From contig JAEZFP010000048.1 of the NCBI GenBank assembly GCA_023417475.1, positions 95,196 to 159,195 on the forward strand: a DNA stretch of 64,000 nucleotides, read 5' to 3'. This stretch comes from Bacillota bacterium. Lineage in GTDB: Bacteria > Bacillota > UBA4882 > UBA8346. This document shows positions 17,442-26,243 of the stretch, piece after piece. The notes under the pieces are model-generated. The model had not been told where the DNA came from. It saw only the letters and a list, made by a program, of their open reading frames with translations, and ran no database searches. The translations under genes were made by a program, and so were the position numbers. Positions within the stretch are counted from its first letter, which is position 1, and every line of letters starts with the position of its first letter.

Positions 17442-18098
17442 ATGAAAAAAAGCTTGTTAACCCTCGGAATGGTAGGTTGCCTGATTGTATCTTTCTCAGC
17501 GGCCGCAATGGCCAGTAATATTTCACTCGGAGCTTTTGGCGGCGGACAATGGAACAACGATCTGGCAAACCGGGATGACGATCAGAAAGTCGGGATTGTT
17601 TTGAATGGCGAATACAATTTTGACAAATACAAAGTCGGCTTGGAATACCTTTCCGGAACGCAAAAAAAAGGCAAAGCCGCGGGCAGCGATTTAGATTTTA
17701 ACTCGTACGAAGTTAAATTCGGTTACCGGGTTTTCCAAAACGATCAGTTTAATACCGATCTTACCTTAGGTTATTACAAAGAAAGCTACGACGACCAAGC
17801 CGACACAAAGCTCGACGGTGTTATCATTGGCGCGGACGCTACTTATCAGTTTAATGAGAAATTTACGCTCTCCGGATCACTGGGTTTTTCAGTGAACGGT
17901 TCAATTGATGCCAACAAAGCCGCGTATGACGGTAATGACGCCGATATTCTCATTGCCAAAATTCAAGGAAATTACAATTTTACCGATCAAGTTTCCGGTT
18001 TCGTCGGATATCGCTATGTTAACTCCGACATTGATAACCCTGGCGATTCCAGTCTCACCAATCAAGGCGCGACCTTGGGTGTTGCTTACCGGTTCTAA
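17442..18098 (+). CDS. Outer-membrane beta-barrel (porin-like) protein
   Basis: At 218 residues it has a cleavable signal peptide (Lys-rich start, hydrophobic core, AAAMA-SN cleavage). Alternating-residue beta strands with short turns and long acidic loops follow, ending ...LGVAYRF. A C-terminal aromatic Phe after an alternating strand is the outer-membrane insertion signal read by BamA. Spacing suggests about 8-10 strands, the size of small OmpA/OmpW-like barrels. In a Firmicute this implies a diderm envelope. AAAGGAG places the start at 17442. A terminator follows, so it is monocistronic. The pore or adhesion role is unknown. Confidence 0.8.
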   Translation: MKKSLLTLGMVGCLIVSFSAAAMASNISLGAFGGGQWNNDLANRDDDQKVGIVLNGEYNFDKYKVGLEYLSGTQKKGKAAGSDLDFNSYEVKFGYRVFQNDQFNTDLTLGYYKESYDDQADTKLDGVIIGADATYQFNEKFTLSGSLGFSVNGSIDANKAAYDGNDADILIAKIQGNYNFTDQVSGFVGYRYVNSDIDNPGDSSLTNQGATLGVAYRF

Positions 18099-18144
18099 TC
18101 GCTTGTTTCCTTTCCTCCTTATGAACGAGCGAGCGAATGTTCAA

Positions 18145-18175
18145 GGGCTGACCGTAAAGTCAGCCCCCTTTTTTT
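18145..18175 (+). terminator. Rho-independent terminator of the beta-barrel gene
   Basis: GGGCTGAC (18145-18152) pairs with GTCAGCCC (18159-18166) around a 6-nt loop, followed by CC and seven T. Confidence 0.93.
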
Positions 18176-18211
18176 AGCAAACGGCTCCGATGGGGCTTCG
18201 CCCCCGACGGT

Positions 18212-18934
18212 TCACGTCACATTTAAACCATACTTGGCAAACAAGGCCCGGATCGGCTTAATCGCTTCCGGCGTTGGTTCCGGGGTGGCGGTTAATTCAT
18301 ACGCCAACCCCAGTTGACGCCATTTGTATTCGCCCAGTTTATGAAAGGGCAGGATCTCCACCCGGCTGACCACCGGGTAGCGGGCGATGGTTTGCGCCAG
18401 CCGCTCCAGCTCCGCGCGATCGTCGGTGAGGCCGGGGACCACCACATGGCGGATCCAGACTTCCTTCCCGGTTTGCTGGCAATAGTCCAGCAACTCCAGG
18501 GCAAGCCCGTTGCCTTGACCGGTCAACGCGCGGCACTTGGCGTCGTCAATTTGCTTGATGTCCAGCAGGATTAACGATGCGGCGTCCACGGCGGGCCGGG
18601 CTTGGGCCAGCGGAATCGCGCCGGCGGTGTCGATGGCGGTATGCAGGCCGTGCTCCGCGCAACGCCGCAACACTGCGGCGGTAAACTCCGCCTGCAACAG
18701 CGGTTCCCCGCCGGTCAGCGTCACGCCGCCGTGTTGGATAAACCGTTTGTATTTCAGAATATCGCTAACCAGCTCGTCAACGGTATATACGGTTCCGCGG
18801 TCGCCTTGCCAGGTGTCGGGGTTATGGCAAAACTTGCACCGTAACGGACAGCCCTGCAAAAAAACCACATAACGGAGTCCCGGTCCATCCACCGTACCGC
18901 CGGTTTCGATCGAATGCACATAACCTGTTGTCAC
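18212..18934 (-). CDS. pflA: Pyruvate formate-lyase activating enzyme
   Basis: Radical-SAM enzyme that installs the glycyl radical on PflB under anaerobic conditions. The CxxxCxxC motif is CPLRCKFC, followed by HNPDTW, and GGVTLTGGEPLLQ is the SAM-binding GGE region. Strong AAAGGAGG favours the GTG at 18934 over the GTG at 18943, which is too close to it. It lies 54 bp downstream of pflB on the same strand, the standard pfl operon though in the order pflB-pflA. Confidence 0.94.
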   Translation of the reverse strand: MTTGYVHSIETGGTVDGPGLRYVVFLQGCPLRCKFCHNPDTWQGDRGTVYTVDELVSDILKYKRFIQHGGVTLTGGEPLLQAEFTAAVLRRCAEHGLHTAIDTAGAIPLAQARPAVDAASLILLDIKQIDDAKCRALTGQGNGLALELLDYCQQTGKEVWIRHVVVPGLTDDRAELERLAQTIARYPVVSRVEILPFHKLGEYKWRQLGLAYELTATPEPTPEAIKPIRALFAKYGLNVT

Positions 18935-18988
18935 CGCCGCCACCTCCTTTGACCCAACGTCAGCTCTCTTTCGTCCCTAACGAGGGGA

Positions 18989-21208
18989 TCAAAACCGTTC
19001 GTGGAACGTCCGGTTAATCACATCAAGTTGTTGTTCCCGGTTCAGCTTGATAAAGTTGACCGCGTAACCGGAGACCCGGATCGTCAGTTGCGGATACTTT
19101 TCGGGATGGTCCATCGCGTCCAACAACACTTCTTTGTTTAAGACATTGACATTGATATGGTGACCGCCTTCGCCGAAGTAGCCGTCCATTAAAGTGTACA
19201 GGTTGGTATACCGTTCCGCCTCGGTCTTGCCCAAAGCCCCCGGCACAATCGAGAAAGTGTATGAAATCCCGTCCTCGCTGTAGTCGTAAGGGAGCTTAGC
19301 GACCGATGCCATCGAAGCCACGCAGCCTTTGGTGTCCCGCTTATGCATCGGATTGGCGCCGGGGGCAAAGGGTTCGCCATATTTCCGGCCGTCCGGGGTG
19401 CTGCCGGTTTTCTTGCCGTAAACCACATTGGAGGTGATGGTCAGGATCGATAAAGTCGGTTTGCTATGCCGGTAGGTCTTGTGTTTGCTCAGTTTGTTCA
19501 TAAAGCTCTTGACCAACTCGACCGCGATCTCATCCACCGCCGGATCGTTATTGCCGAACTTCGGATAATCCCCTTCGATCTCATAATCAGTCACCAGGCC
19601 CTGCTCATTGCGGATGGCCTTCACCTTGGCGTATTTGATGGCCGACAACGAATCCACCGCCACCGACAGCCCGGCGATCCCGCAAGCCGAAGTGCGCAGG
19701 ATCTCCTCGTCGTGCAACGCCATCTGGATTCGCTCGTAGCTGTACTTATCGTGCATATAATGGATGATATTCAAGGTGTTGATATACAGTTTGGCCAGCC
19801 ACTCCAGCATCTGGTCGAAGCGTTCCAGCACCGTTTGGTAGTCCAAAGTTTCGCCGGTCAACGGCGCCAGCGCCGGCCCGACCTGTTCGTTATAGATCTC
19901 GTCTTTCCCGCCGTTGATGGCATAGAGCAATGCTTTGGCCAAATTGGCCCGCGCCCCGAAAAATTGCATCTGTTTGCCGATCCGCATCGCCGAAACGCAA
20001 CAAGCGATGGCGTAATCATCGCCGAACTTCTCGCGCATCAGATCGTCGTTTTCATATTGAATCGACGAAGTCGCCACCGACAGTTTGGCGCAGTAGCGTT
20101 TAAACGGCTCCGGCAGCCGCGGCGACCATAACACCGTCATGTTCGGCTCCGGCGCCGGACCCAGGTTGGTCAGGGTGTGCAGGAAGCGGTAGGTCATCCG
20201 GGTGACCATCTGCCGGCCGTCGGTCCCCACGCCTCCAAGCGATTCGGTCACCCAGGTCGGGTCACCCGAAAACAGCTCGTCGTAGGAGGGGGTGCGCAAG
20301 AAACGGACCATCCGCAGTTTCAGGACAAAATGGTCCACCAGCTCCTGAAGCTGCGCTTCGCTATACCGTCCGGCGCGGAGATCCCGCTCGGCGTAAATAT
20401 CGAGGAAGGTGGCGACCCGGCCCAAGCTCATCGCCGCGCCGTTTTGTTCCTTGATCGCCGCCAGGTAGCCGAAGTAAAGCCATTGAATGGCCTCCTTGGT
20501 ATCCCGGGCCGGCCCGCTGATGTCAAAACCGTAACCGGCCGCCATCTGCTTCAGTTCCTCCAGCGCCCGGATCTGTTCGCTCAGTTCCTCCCGTTGCTGG
20601 ATGACTTGGGAATCCATAATGTCAAAGACGTAATTGGCTTTGGCCGCTTGCTTTTTGGCGATCAAAAAGTCAACGCCGTACAGGGGAACCCGGCGGTAAT
20701 CGCCGATGATCCGGCCCCGGCCGTAAGCGTCGGGCAAGCCGGTAATGATCCCGGTATGGCGCGCCTTCTTCATCTCGTCGGTGTAAACGTCAAACACTCC
20801 GTCATTATGGGTCTTCCGGTATTTAAAAACGTGGTCGACCTCGGGGTTCATCGTCCGACCGTACGTCTTCAACGAGGTTTGTACCATCCGGACCCCGCCG
20901 AACGGCATAATCGCCCGTTTTAACGGCGCGTCGGTCTGCAACCCGACAATGGTCTCCAGTTCTTGATCGATATAACCCGGCCGGTGGGAGGTGATGGTGG
21001 AGATGGTGTCGGGATCGATATCCATAATCCCGCCGCGCTGCCGCTCCCGGTCCATCAATTCCTGGACTTTCTCCCAGAGCCGGACGGTGCTCCCGGTGGG
21101 CCCAGCCAGAAAACTGGGATCGCCGTCGTACGGGGTATAGTTGGTTTGGATAAAATCGCGGACGTTGATCTCCTGATTCCATTTGCCGGTATTGAATTTG
21201 GTCGTCAT
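18989..21208 (-). CDS. pflB: Formate C-acetyltransferase (pyruvate formate-lyase)
   Basis: Converts pyruvate and CoA to acetyl-CoA and formate in anaerobic fermentation. The adjacent catalytic cysteines are in AIACCVSAMRIGK near residue 400, and the glycyl-radical loop RVSGYAV lies near the C terminus, both as required. At about 739 residues the length is normal. The start is the ATG at 21208, preceded by AGGATGGGG. It is co-transcribed with pflA. Two palindromes upstream are candidate control sites. Confidence 0.96.
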   Translation of the reverse strand: MTTKFNTGKWNQEINVRDFIQTNYTPYDGDPSFLAGPTGSTVRLWEKVQELMDRERQRGGIMDIDPDTISTITSHRPGYIDQELETIVGLQTDAPLKRAIMPFGGVRMVQTSLKTYGRTMNPEVDHVFKYRKTHNDGVFDVYTDEMKKARHTGIITGLPDAYGRGRIIGDYRRVPLYGVDFLIAKKQAAKANYVFDIMDSQVIQQREELSEQIRALEELKQMAAGYGFDISGPARDTKEAIQWLYFGYLAAIKEQNGAAMSLGRVATFLDIYAERDLRAGRYSEAQLQELVDHFVLKLRMVRFLRTPSYDELFSGDPTWVTESLGGVGTDGRQMVTRMTYRFLHTLTNLGPAPEPNMTVLWSPRLPEPFKRYCAKLSVATSSIQYENDDLMREKFGDDYAIACCVSAMRIGKQMQFFGARANLAKALLYAINGGKDEIYNEQVGPALAPLTGETLDYQTVLERFDQMLEWLAKLYINTLNIIHYMHDKYSYERIQMALHDEEILRTSACGIAGLSVAVDSLSAIKYAKVKAIRNEQGLVTDYEIEGDYPKFGNNDPAVDEIAVELVKSFMNKLSKHKTYRHSKPTLSILTITSNVVYGKKTGSTPDGRKYGEPFAPGANPMHKRDTKGCVASMASVAKLPYDYSEDGISYTFSIVPGALGKTEAERYTNLYTLMDGYFGEGGHHINVNVLNKEVLLDAMDHPEKYPQLTIRVSGYAVNFIKLNREQQLDVINRTFHERF

Positions 21209-21304
21209 CAAAACCCCATCCTTTCGTCAAGGTTATTTCCCGGTCACTACCGTTTGTTCGTAACCTTTGTTACCTTCATCCTACCACCGGGGTAAGATTT
21301 GTTT

Positions 21305-21321
21305 GTTATCGGAAGGATAAC
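21305..21321. promoter_or_regulatory. Palindromic site upstream of pflB
   Basis: GTTATC-GGAAG-GATAAC is a perfect 6-bp-arm palindrome about 100 bp before the pflB start. A second short palindrome TTGTTAACAA lies at 21336-21345. Positions and symmetry suit a redox or anaerobiosis regulator, but neither matches an FNR or Rex consensus exactly. Confidence 0.4.
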
Positions 21322-21448
21322 GTTCGGGATCTAATTTGTTAACAATGTTTATTATTAAGAATGATTATCAATTGGCTATCTTGAAATCTAAAGAGCTTTG
21401 ACACCAAACGAACCTATAGTGAAAATACGCTGAATGTTGCTTCCGTCC

Positions 21449-21586
21449 GCCCAGACCTGAAGGTCTGGGCTAAGTTAACAACCGGTCTCAAGCCCTTCCG
21501 GGCTGGGTTTGTACTTCGAAGTCTGCCGAGCCCCGGAGGGGCTTTCGAATGGTTTTGTATACCTAGCCCTGTCGTTCACGGCTGGG
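21449..21586. repeat. Cluster of palindromes, REP-like
   Basis: Four GC-rich dyads are packed into 140 bp. GCCCAGACCT/AGGTCTGGGC is at 21449-21470, AGCCC-TTCC-GGGCT at 21491-21504, AGCCCC-GGA-GGGGCT at 21529-21543, and AGCC/GGCT at about 21565-21583. All are variants of AGCCC...GGGCT. They lie in the 743-bp gap between pflB and htrA and contain no gene. Such clusters are usually dispersed noncoding repeats. Confidence 0.7.
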
Positions 21587-21674
21587 TGGAGATTGGCGCC
21601 ACCATTTCCATCTTTTTTCTTTATTACTACGCGCAATTTCTTCGCAATTTATCACAAAACCCTTCATAAAAACA

Positions 21675-21905
21675 TTTTCGATCTTGATAAAAATATTTTC
21701 CATCGCAATAAAAATATTTTCCATGGAGTAAATCTATTTATTGACCTGACAAAAATATTTATCCACCTCAATTAAATATTTCTTCCGCACGAAAAAACAT
21801 TTATCGTGATGACAATAATATTTATTGACCTTACTTAAATATTTATCTACCTTGTAAAAACATTTATCCCCCTAGATTAATAATTTATCCCGATAAAAAA
21901 ACCAT
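21675..21905. repeat. Tandem array of 21-bp AT-rich units (array 2)
   Basis: Eleven units start at 21675, 21696, 21717, 21738, 21759, 21780, 21801, 21822, 21843, 21864 and 21885, with no indels. First nine bases include TTATTGACC (twice), TTATCCACC, TTATCTACC and TTATCCCCC. The rest of each unit is an A-rich stretch such as AAAAATAT. The core resembles DnaA boxes and the units of the array near dnaN. The last unit runs into the htrA terminator. Confidence 0.93.
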
Positions 21906-21928
21906 TATCCGTTTGAATAATGGTTTTT
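21894..21928 (-). terminator. Rho-independent terminator of htrA
   Basis: On the minus strand, AAACCATTAT pairs with ATAATGGTTT around an 8-nt loop and is followed by TTTT. It ends 24 bp past the htrA stop. Confidence 0.85.
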
Positions 21929-21951
21929 GGTCTTTTAATCAACTACCCGCC

Positions 21952-23130
21952 TTACCGTTTCATCTCACCGATCTTGACGGTCGCCTGTTTGATTTTATCG
22001 CCCCGTTGATACTTGAGCTTCAGTTTGGTTCCCACCGGATATTTGGCGATGGCTTCCTTGATCGGGTCGAGTTCGGAGACTCCTTCGCCATTGACGGCGG
22101 CGATGATATCGCCGGGCAGAATTCCCGCCTTATCGGCCGGGCTTCCTTCGAGCACCTTCATGACAAAGATGCCGTAGTCCACCGGAAGCTGATGGCGCAG
22201 CCGCGCTTCCAAAATCGCGACATTTTCGGGGGTGAAGTGGATATAAGCGATTCCCAGACCCGGCCGGGAGACATACCCTTTACTGATCAGCTGTCCGGCG
22301 ACGGTTTTCACCGTATTGCTGGGAATCGTAAACCCGATTCCCTGAGACTTGGCCGCGATCGCCGTATTCAAGCCGATAATATGGCCGCTGCTGTCCAGGA
22401 GCGGTCCGCCGGAATTCCCGGGATTGATCGAAGCGTCGGTTTGAATCATATTGCGCAGCTGTTGATCTTCGCTGACCGCCACGATCCGGCCCTTGGCGCT
22501 GACCACGCCGACCGTCACGGTGTTTTTGAGGTTTTCGGCCAACGGATTGCCGATGGCGATGGCGGTCTGGCCGACCTGCACTCGGTCGGAGTCGGCCCAA
22601 GCCGGCACCGGCAGGTTAGTGGCGTTGATCTTCAACACCGCCAGATCGGTCTGGGAGTCCAGCCCAATCACTTTGGCCGGATAGGATTTGCCGTTGGAGA
22701 GGACCACCATAATCTTGTCGGCCATCCCGGTCAACCCGTTGATCACATGATTATTGGTTAAGATATAGCCGTCTTTTCGATAAATAACGCCCGAACCCAA
22801 CCCTTGAATGTTTTTAACCTCCGGGCCGCTAAAAAAGTCAAAGTCCTGGACCAAAGTGTTGGTGGTGATCATGACCACCGCCGGACCCACCCGGTCAATC
22901 ACTTCGATCGTGGCATTTTCATATTGGCTAAGCGAAACCGGTTTCGCCGCCGTCGGTATCTGCGGCGGCGCCGGATCTGCCGCAACCTGGGGTGGATTGA
23001 CCAACGCGACGCCGAGTCCGGTAAATTTCACTGCCAGAATCACCAGCAACGCTCCCATGATTCCAGCGATTAAAGCCGTTATGATAAAGGGCGCTTGCCG
23101 TTGATGCGCGTCAAACTGAAATTGGTTCAC
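21952..23130 (-). CDS. htrA: HtrA/DegP-type membrane-anchored serine protease
   Basis: At 392 residues it has an N-terminal membrane anchor (about residues 15-43), a Pro-rich linker, and a trypsin-like domain with His in ILTNNHVING, Asp in SQTDLAVLKI and Ser in NPGNSGGPLL. One C-terminal PDZ domain (about 295-385) includes SPADKAGILPGD. It degrades or refolds misfolded extracytoplasmic proteins. The start is a GTG with AGGAGG upstream. Transcribed alone, ending in its own terminator. Confidence 0.94.
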   Translation of the reverse strand: MNQFQFDAHQRQAPFIITALIAGIMGALLVILAVKFTGLGVALVNPPQVAADPAPPQIPTAAKPVSLSQYENATIEVIDRVGPAVVMITTNTLVQDFDFFSGPEVKNIQGLGSGVIYRKDGYILTNNHVINGLTGMADKIMVVLSNGKSYPAKVIGLDSQTDLAVLKINATNLPVPAWADSDRVQVGQTAIAIGNPLAENLKNTVTVGVVSAKGRIVAVSEDQQLRNMIQTDASINPGNSGGPLLDSSGHIIGLNTAIAAKSQGIGFTIPSNTVKTVAGQLISKGYVSRPGLGIAYIHFTPENVAILEARLRHQLPVDYGIFVMKVLEGSPADKAGILPGDIIAAVNGEGVSELDPIKEAIAKYPVGTKLKLKYQRGDKIKQATVKIGEMKR

Positions 23131-23244
23131 CGTTTGCCAGACCTCCTGCCAATCGTTTCGGATGACTCGTACAGCGCGGCGTTTGGAATTGACGCGTCTG
23201 CATTCGTCAAATATTATAACGATAATTCCGTTGGCAGGTTCCCC

Positions 23245-23925
23245 TCACCGGCTCAAGCGGTAGAGGTCGATCGAAAACTGTTTTCGTTCATATTCCACTG
23301 GGATTAACGCCTTGCTGACCCCCTGCGGTTCCGGCCATTCCTCCATAAACTTCCTGGCGTAATCGCGGCCGGGATCGGCCAACCAAACCGCCCCGTCCGG
23401 CTGGAGGCGCTCCAAAAAGATCTGCCGCAACGCTCCGTGCAGAGTCTTCTCATAAAGGATGTCCGCCCCGATAATCAAGTCAAACGGGCCGGCCTCCGCC
23501 GGAAATTGCCGCCAATCGGCCAACAGTTGCGCTCCGACTGCCACCCGGTTGCGAATGCAATTGGCGGCCGTAAACTTGAGCGCCTCCGGACTGAAATCTG
23601 ACTGGACCACCCGGGCCCCGGCCAGTTTGGCGGCGATTCCCGCCAATCCGACACCGGCACCTAACTCCAACAAGGTTTTACCGGCGATCAGGTTGCGATG
23701 CTGCAACAAATAACGGGCCAAGCCAATCGAAGAAGGCCACAGGTCCGCCCAGAACGGAATCTCATCCGGGTCGTCGACCCGGTCTAACAAATCGTCGATA
23801 TTGGCGACCTTTAACAGCTCCAGCCGCCGGTCGGCAATGGTCAAATCGACCGTGACCAAACGGTATTCCGTCTCCAAAACCTGGACTGAATCGGGCCACG
23901 GCGCCAAAGTATCATGCTCAACCAA
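23245..23925 (-). CDS. Methyltransferase-16-type SAM methyltransferase
   Basis: At 226 residues it has motif I LLELGAGVGLAGI, an acidic residue in VVQSDFSPEAL, and DLIIGADILYE, the post-motif typical of the nicotinamide-N-methyltransferase-like / METTL21 group that often methylates proteins. FWADLWPSSIGLA before motif I is also characteristic. The start is a TTG at 23925. It begins 3 bp after the phosphohexomutase stop, with its ribosome-binding site GGGGG inside that gene, so translation is probably coupled. The substrate is unknown. Confidence 0.83.
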   Translation of the reverse strand: MVEHDTLAPWPDSVQVLETEYRLVTVDLTIADRRLELLKVANIDDLLDRVDDPDEIPFWADLWPSSIGLARYLLQHRNLIAGKTLLELGAGVGLAGIAAKLAGARVVQSDFSPEALKFTAANCIRNRVAVGAQLLADWRQFPAEAGPFDLIIGADILYEKTLHGALRQIFLERLQPDGAVWLADPGRDYARKFMEEWPEPQGVSKALIPVEYERKQFSIDLYRLSR

Positions 23926-23928
23926 CCG

Positions 23929-25359
23929 TTAGTTCCCCCATTGCCGCAACAGTTCCTGAACCGGCTGGATCAAACCTTCCAAAGCCTGGGGCGATCCGGC
24001 TTCAAAATACACCCGAATCAACGCTTCCGTTCCCGAAGGGCGGATCAAAAACCAACTGTCGTCTTCCAGGACAAATTTAAACCCGTCGGTCGTCCGGAGC
24101 TCGCGAACCTTGAGCGAACCGACCGTTTCCGGCGGAGCCCCTTGACAACGGCTGAGGATCGCCGCCTTTTCGGCATCGGTCAGATGAATGTCCAGGCGAT
24201 TGGTATAGAACCGGCCGACCTTTTCATACAACTCGTTCAGGGTCGCCTGCAGCGGTTGCTTGGTAACGGCCATCATCTCCGCCATCAAGAGACACGCCAA
24301 GATGCCGTCCTTCTCCGGGATATGGCCGCGCACGCTTAAGCCGCCGCTCTCTTCGCCGCCGACAATCACCGGCTGGGTTCGCATCAATTCACCGATATAT
24401 TTAAAACCGACCGGCGTTTCAATGGCCGCCACTTCAAACAAAGCGCCAAGTTTATCAATCATATGGGTGGTGGCGACCGTCCGTCCGACCACGCCCCGAT
24501 AACCCCGGGTCTTCACTAAATGATAAAGCAGTAACGGAATGACCTGATTCGGCGTGAGGTAGGTTCCGTCGCTGTCGACAATGCCAAAACGATCGGCGTC
24601 GCCGTCAGTGGCCAGCCCAATGGCTTTGGGGGAGTTTTTCACCCGCTCTTTCAGCTCGCCCAAGAATTTATCCTGCGGGTCCGGCATAAAACCGCCAAAT
24701 AACGGATCGCGTTGGCTATGCATCTCTTCGACCGGGCATCCGTCGAGCAACTGGGCGATAAAACCACGGCCGGTGGCATTCATCGGATCGACCACGATCC
24801 GTAACCCCGATTCGCGAATGGCTTGGACATCGACCAGTTGCCGCAACTGTTCCAAGTATCGTTCGGTCGGGTCAACCTCCTGCAGCAAGGGATGGGCCGC
24901 CAACTTGCCCCCAGCCACCGCGTGGTCGGCCTGGACTTCCTCGGCAACCAGCGCCAAATTGGCTTCAATCGCCTGGGTAATCTCCAACGACGCCGGGCCG
25001 GCGTACTCGGGGATAAACTTAATGCCGTTATACTCGGGCGGATTATGACTGGCGGTGAACATGACCGCGCCAAACGCGCCATAAAGTTTGACCGCGTAGG
25101 CCACGACCGGAGTCGGGAAGTCCCGGACCCCGAAAAAAACCTTGATTCCTTCCGCCATTAACAGCCGGGCTGTCTCGCGGGCAAACAGGTCGGAAAAGAA
25201 CCGGGCGTCATACCCGATGACAATTCCGCGTTCCGCACCTTGATTATCCTTGGTGTATTTGGCGATGGCTTTGACAACCCGGCGGACATTGGGGAGGTTA
25301 AACCGGTCATACATCAAATCGCGCCATCCGTCAGTTCCAAATTTAATCTGATTGGACAT
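23929..25359 (-). CDS. Phosphoglucomutase/phosphomannomutase-family phosphohexomutase
   Basis: Interconverts hexose 1- and 6-phosphates. The phosphoserine loop is TASHNPPEYNG, the metal loop DGDADRFG, the sugar loop GGEESGG, and the phosphate-binding RPSGTEALIRVY is C-terminal. At 476 residues it is normal for the alpha-phosphohexomutase family. GAGAGGAG places the start at 25359. Likely supplies glucose-1-P or mannose-1-P for cell-surface polysaccharides. It is operonic with the methyltransferase downstream. Confidence 0.92.
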   Translation of the reverse strand: MSNQIKFGTDGWRDLMYDRFNLPNVRRVVKAIAKYTKDNQGAERGIVIGYDARFFSDLFARETARLLMAEGIKVFFGVRDFPTPVVAYAVKLYGAFGAVMFTASHNPPEYNGIKFIPEYAGPASLEITQAIEANLALVAEEVQADHAVAGGKLAAHPLLQEVDPTERYLEQLRQLVDVQAIRESGLRIVVDPMNATGRGFIAQLLDGCPVEEMHSQRDPLFGGFMPDPQDKFLGELKERVKNSPKAIGLATDGDADRFGIVDSDGTYLTPNQVIPLLLYHLVKTRGYRGVVGRTVATTHMIDKLGALFEVAAIETPVGFKYIGELMRTQPVIVGGEESGGLSVRGHIPEKDGILACLLMAEMMAVTKQPLQATLNELYEKVGRFYTNRLDIHLTDAEKAAILSRCQGAPPETVGSLKVRELRTTDGFKFVLEDDSWFLIRPSGTEALIRVYFEAGSPQALEGLIQPVQELLRQWGN

Positions 25360-25724
25360 TGGCAGATCTCCTCTCGTTTTCAACAGTATAATACATTTCC
25401 CATCATTGGCAAATTTTATGAAACAACGGTCAATTGATCCGCTGATCCGTTAGCGACTTTTAGCAATCGTTTGTATTCTCGCAACCGCCTTGATTTTCCT
25501 GTTGCGATGCGAGGATTTTACCTAATTCTTATGAAATAATTCCTGGATCTGGCAACAACCCCGGCTTCTTTTTGCCATTCAACAGCCGGTCTATCGAAAA
25601 TAACGGACTTCCATGTTCCCAATCCTTTGGCCTGTTCATAAATTATAGTGATATCTGTCACCAGAAACAATCGGGACCAAGCAGCCGATTTGCTTTTAAC
25701 TTAGATAGGAGGTTAACGAACAAC
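25360..25724. other. Intergenic region, no gene seen
   Basis: The 365 bp between the divergent phosphohexomutase and the hypothetical gene should contain both promoters. I see no strong consensus elements, repeats or RNA structures, only AGGAGG 13 bp before the next start. Confidence 0.4.
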
Positions 25725-26111
25725 ATGGGACACCGATCTGAATCCGGCAATAGTCACGATGAAAAAAGAGACTCCCTCCAGGAGAAAGTGGAGCATCCTT
25801 TTTTGCAACCTAATGATATGCTCTATTTGTCATTAACAAAACCCTTTTTAAGCCCGCGCGGCCAAAAGCTGGTCAATTTCTTTTTAAGCATGGGCGACGA
25901 AACCCACGAATTCCCGGCGCTAGATGTTATGAATCTTGTCAAAGGTTTAAGTTCAAAGGGCAACGGCGAGCAGCCCCCGTTGGCGGATCTGTTGCCGTTA
26001 TTGATGAATTTCCTCTCCAACTCCGACTTGACTTCCAAGATTAATCCCGGATTAATCAACTCCGTCCTCTCGGCGTTTACCGGCTCCAACAATAGTAAAA
26101 CTGAGGGGTAA
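25725..26111 (+). CDS. Hypothetical protein
   Basis: At 128 residues, the first 25 are hydrophilic. A helical segment FLSPRGQKLVNFFLSM and a second amphipathic helical region LADLLPLLMNFLSNSDLTS follow. AGGAGG is upstream of the ATG at 25725, and an upstream ATG at 25572 lacks one. No signal peptide or known motif. The stop codon lies within the 10-bp duplication of a MITE-like insertion, which left the reading frame intact. Family and function are unknown to me. Confidence 0.6.
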   Translation: MGHRSESGNSHDEKRDSLQEKVEHPFLQPNDMLYLSLTKPFLSPRGQKLVNFFLSMGDETHEFPALDVMNLVKGLSSKGNGEQPPLADLLPLLMNFLSNSDLTSKINPGLINSVLSAFTGSNNSKTEG

Positions 26112-26243
26112 GTCCGAGGCCACTGAAAAACTGCTCGAAATAACATTGACCGACAATATATTGATAGCCTAAAACAAGCTACTCCCTATCTATTGTAGAT
26201 CAATCTTTCAGAGCGGAGGTTTTTCAGTGGCTTGGTAAGTCCG
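26107..26243. mobile_element. MITE-like element with 10-bp target duplication
   Basis: Direct repeats GGTAAGTCCG at 26107-26116 and 26234-26243 flank a 117-bp element (26117-26233). Its ends are inverted repeats, AGGCCACTGAAAAACTGCTC against GAGCGGAGG-TTTTTCAGTGGCTT. There is no coding capacity. Outside the duplications, AACTGAGG (26099-26106) and CCTCAGTT (26244-26251) are perfect complements, so the target was the 10-nt loop of a hairpin. The long target duplication suggests mobilisation by an IS4-like transposase, which is inference. Confidence 0.8.

Noticed and set aside
21509..21775. Plus-strand frame ending in DKNIFHR-like heptads
   Set aside because: It starts in the palindrome cluster, stops midway through the array, and has no ribosome-binding site.
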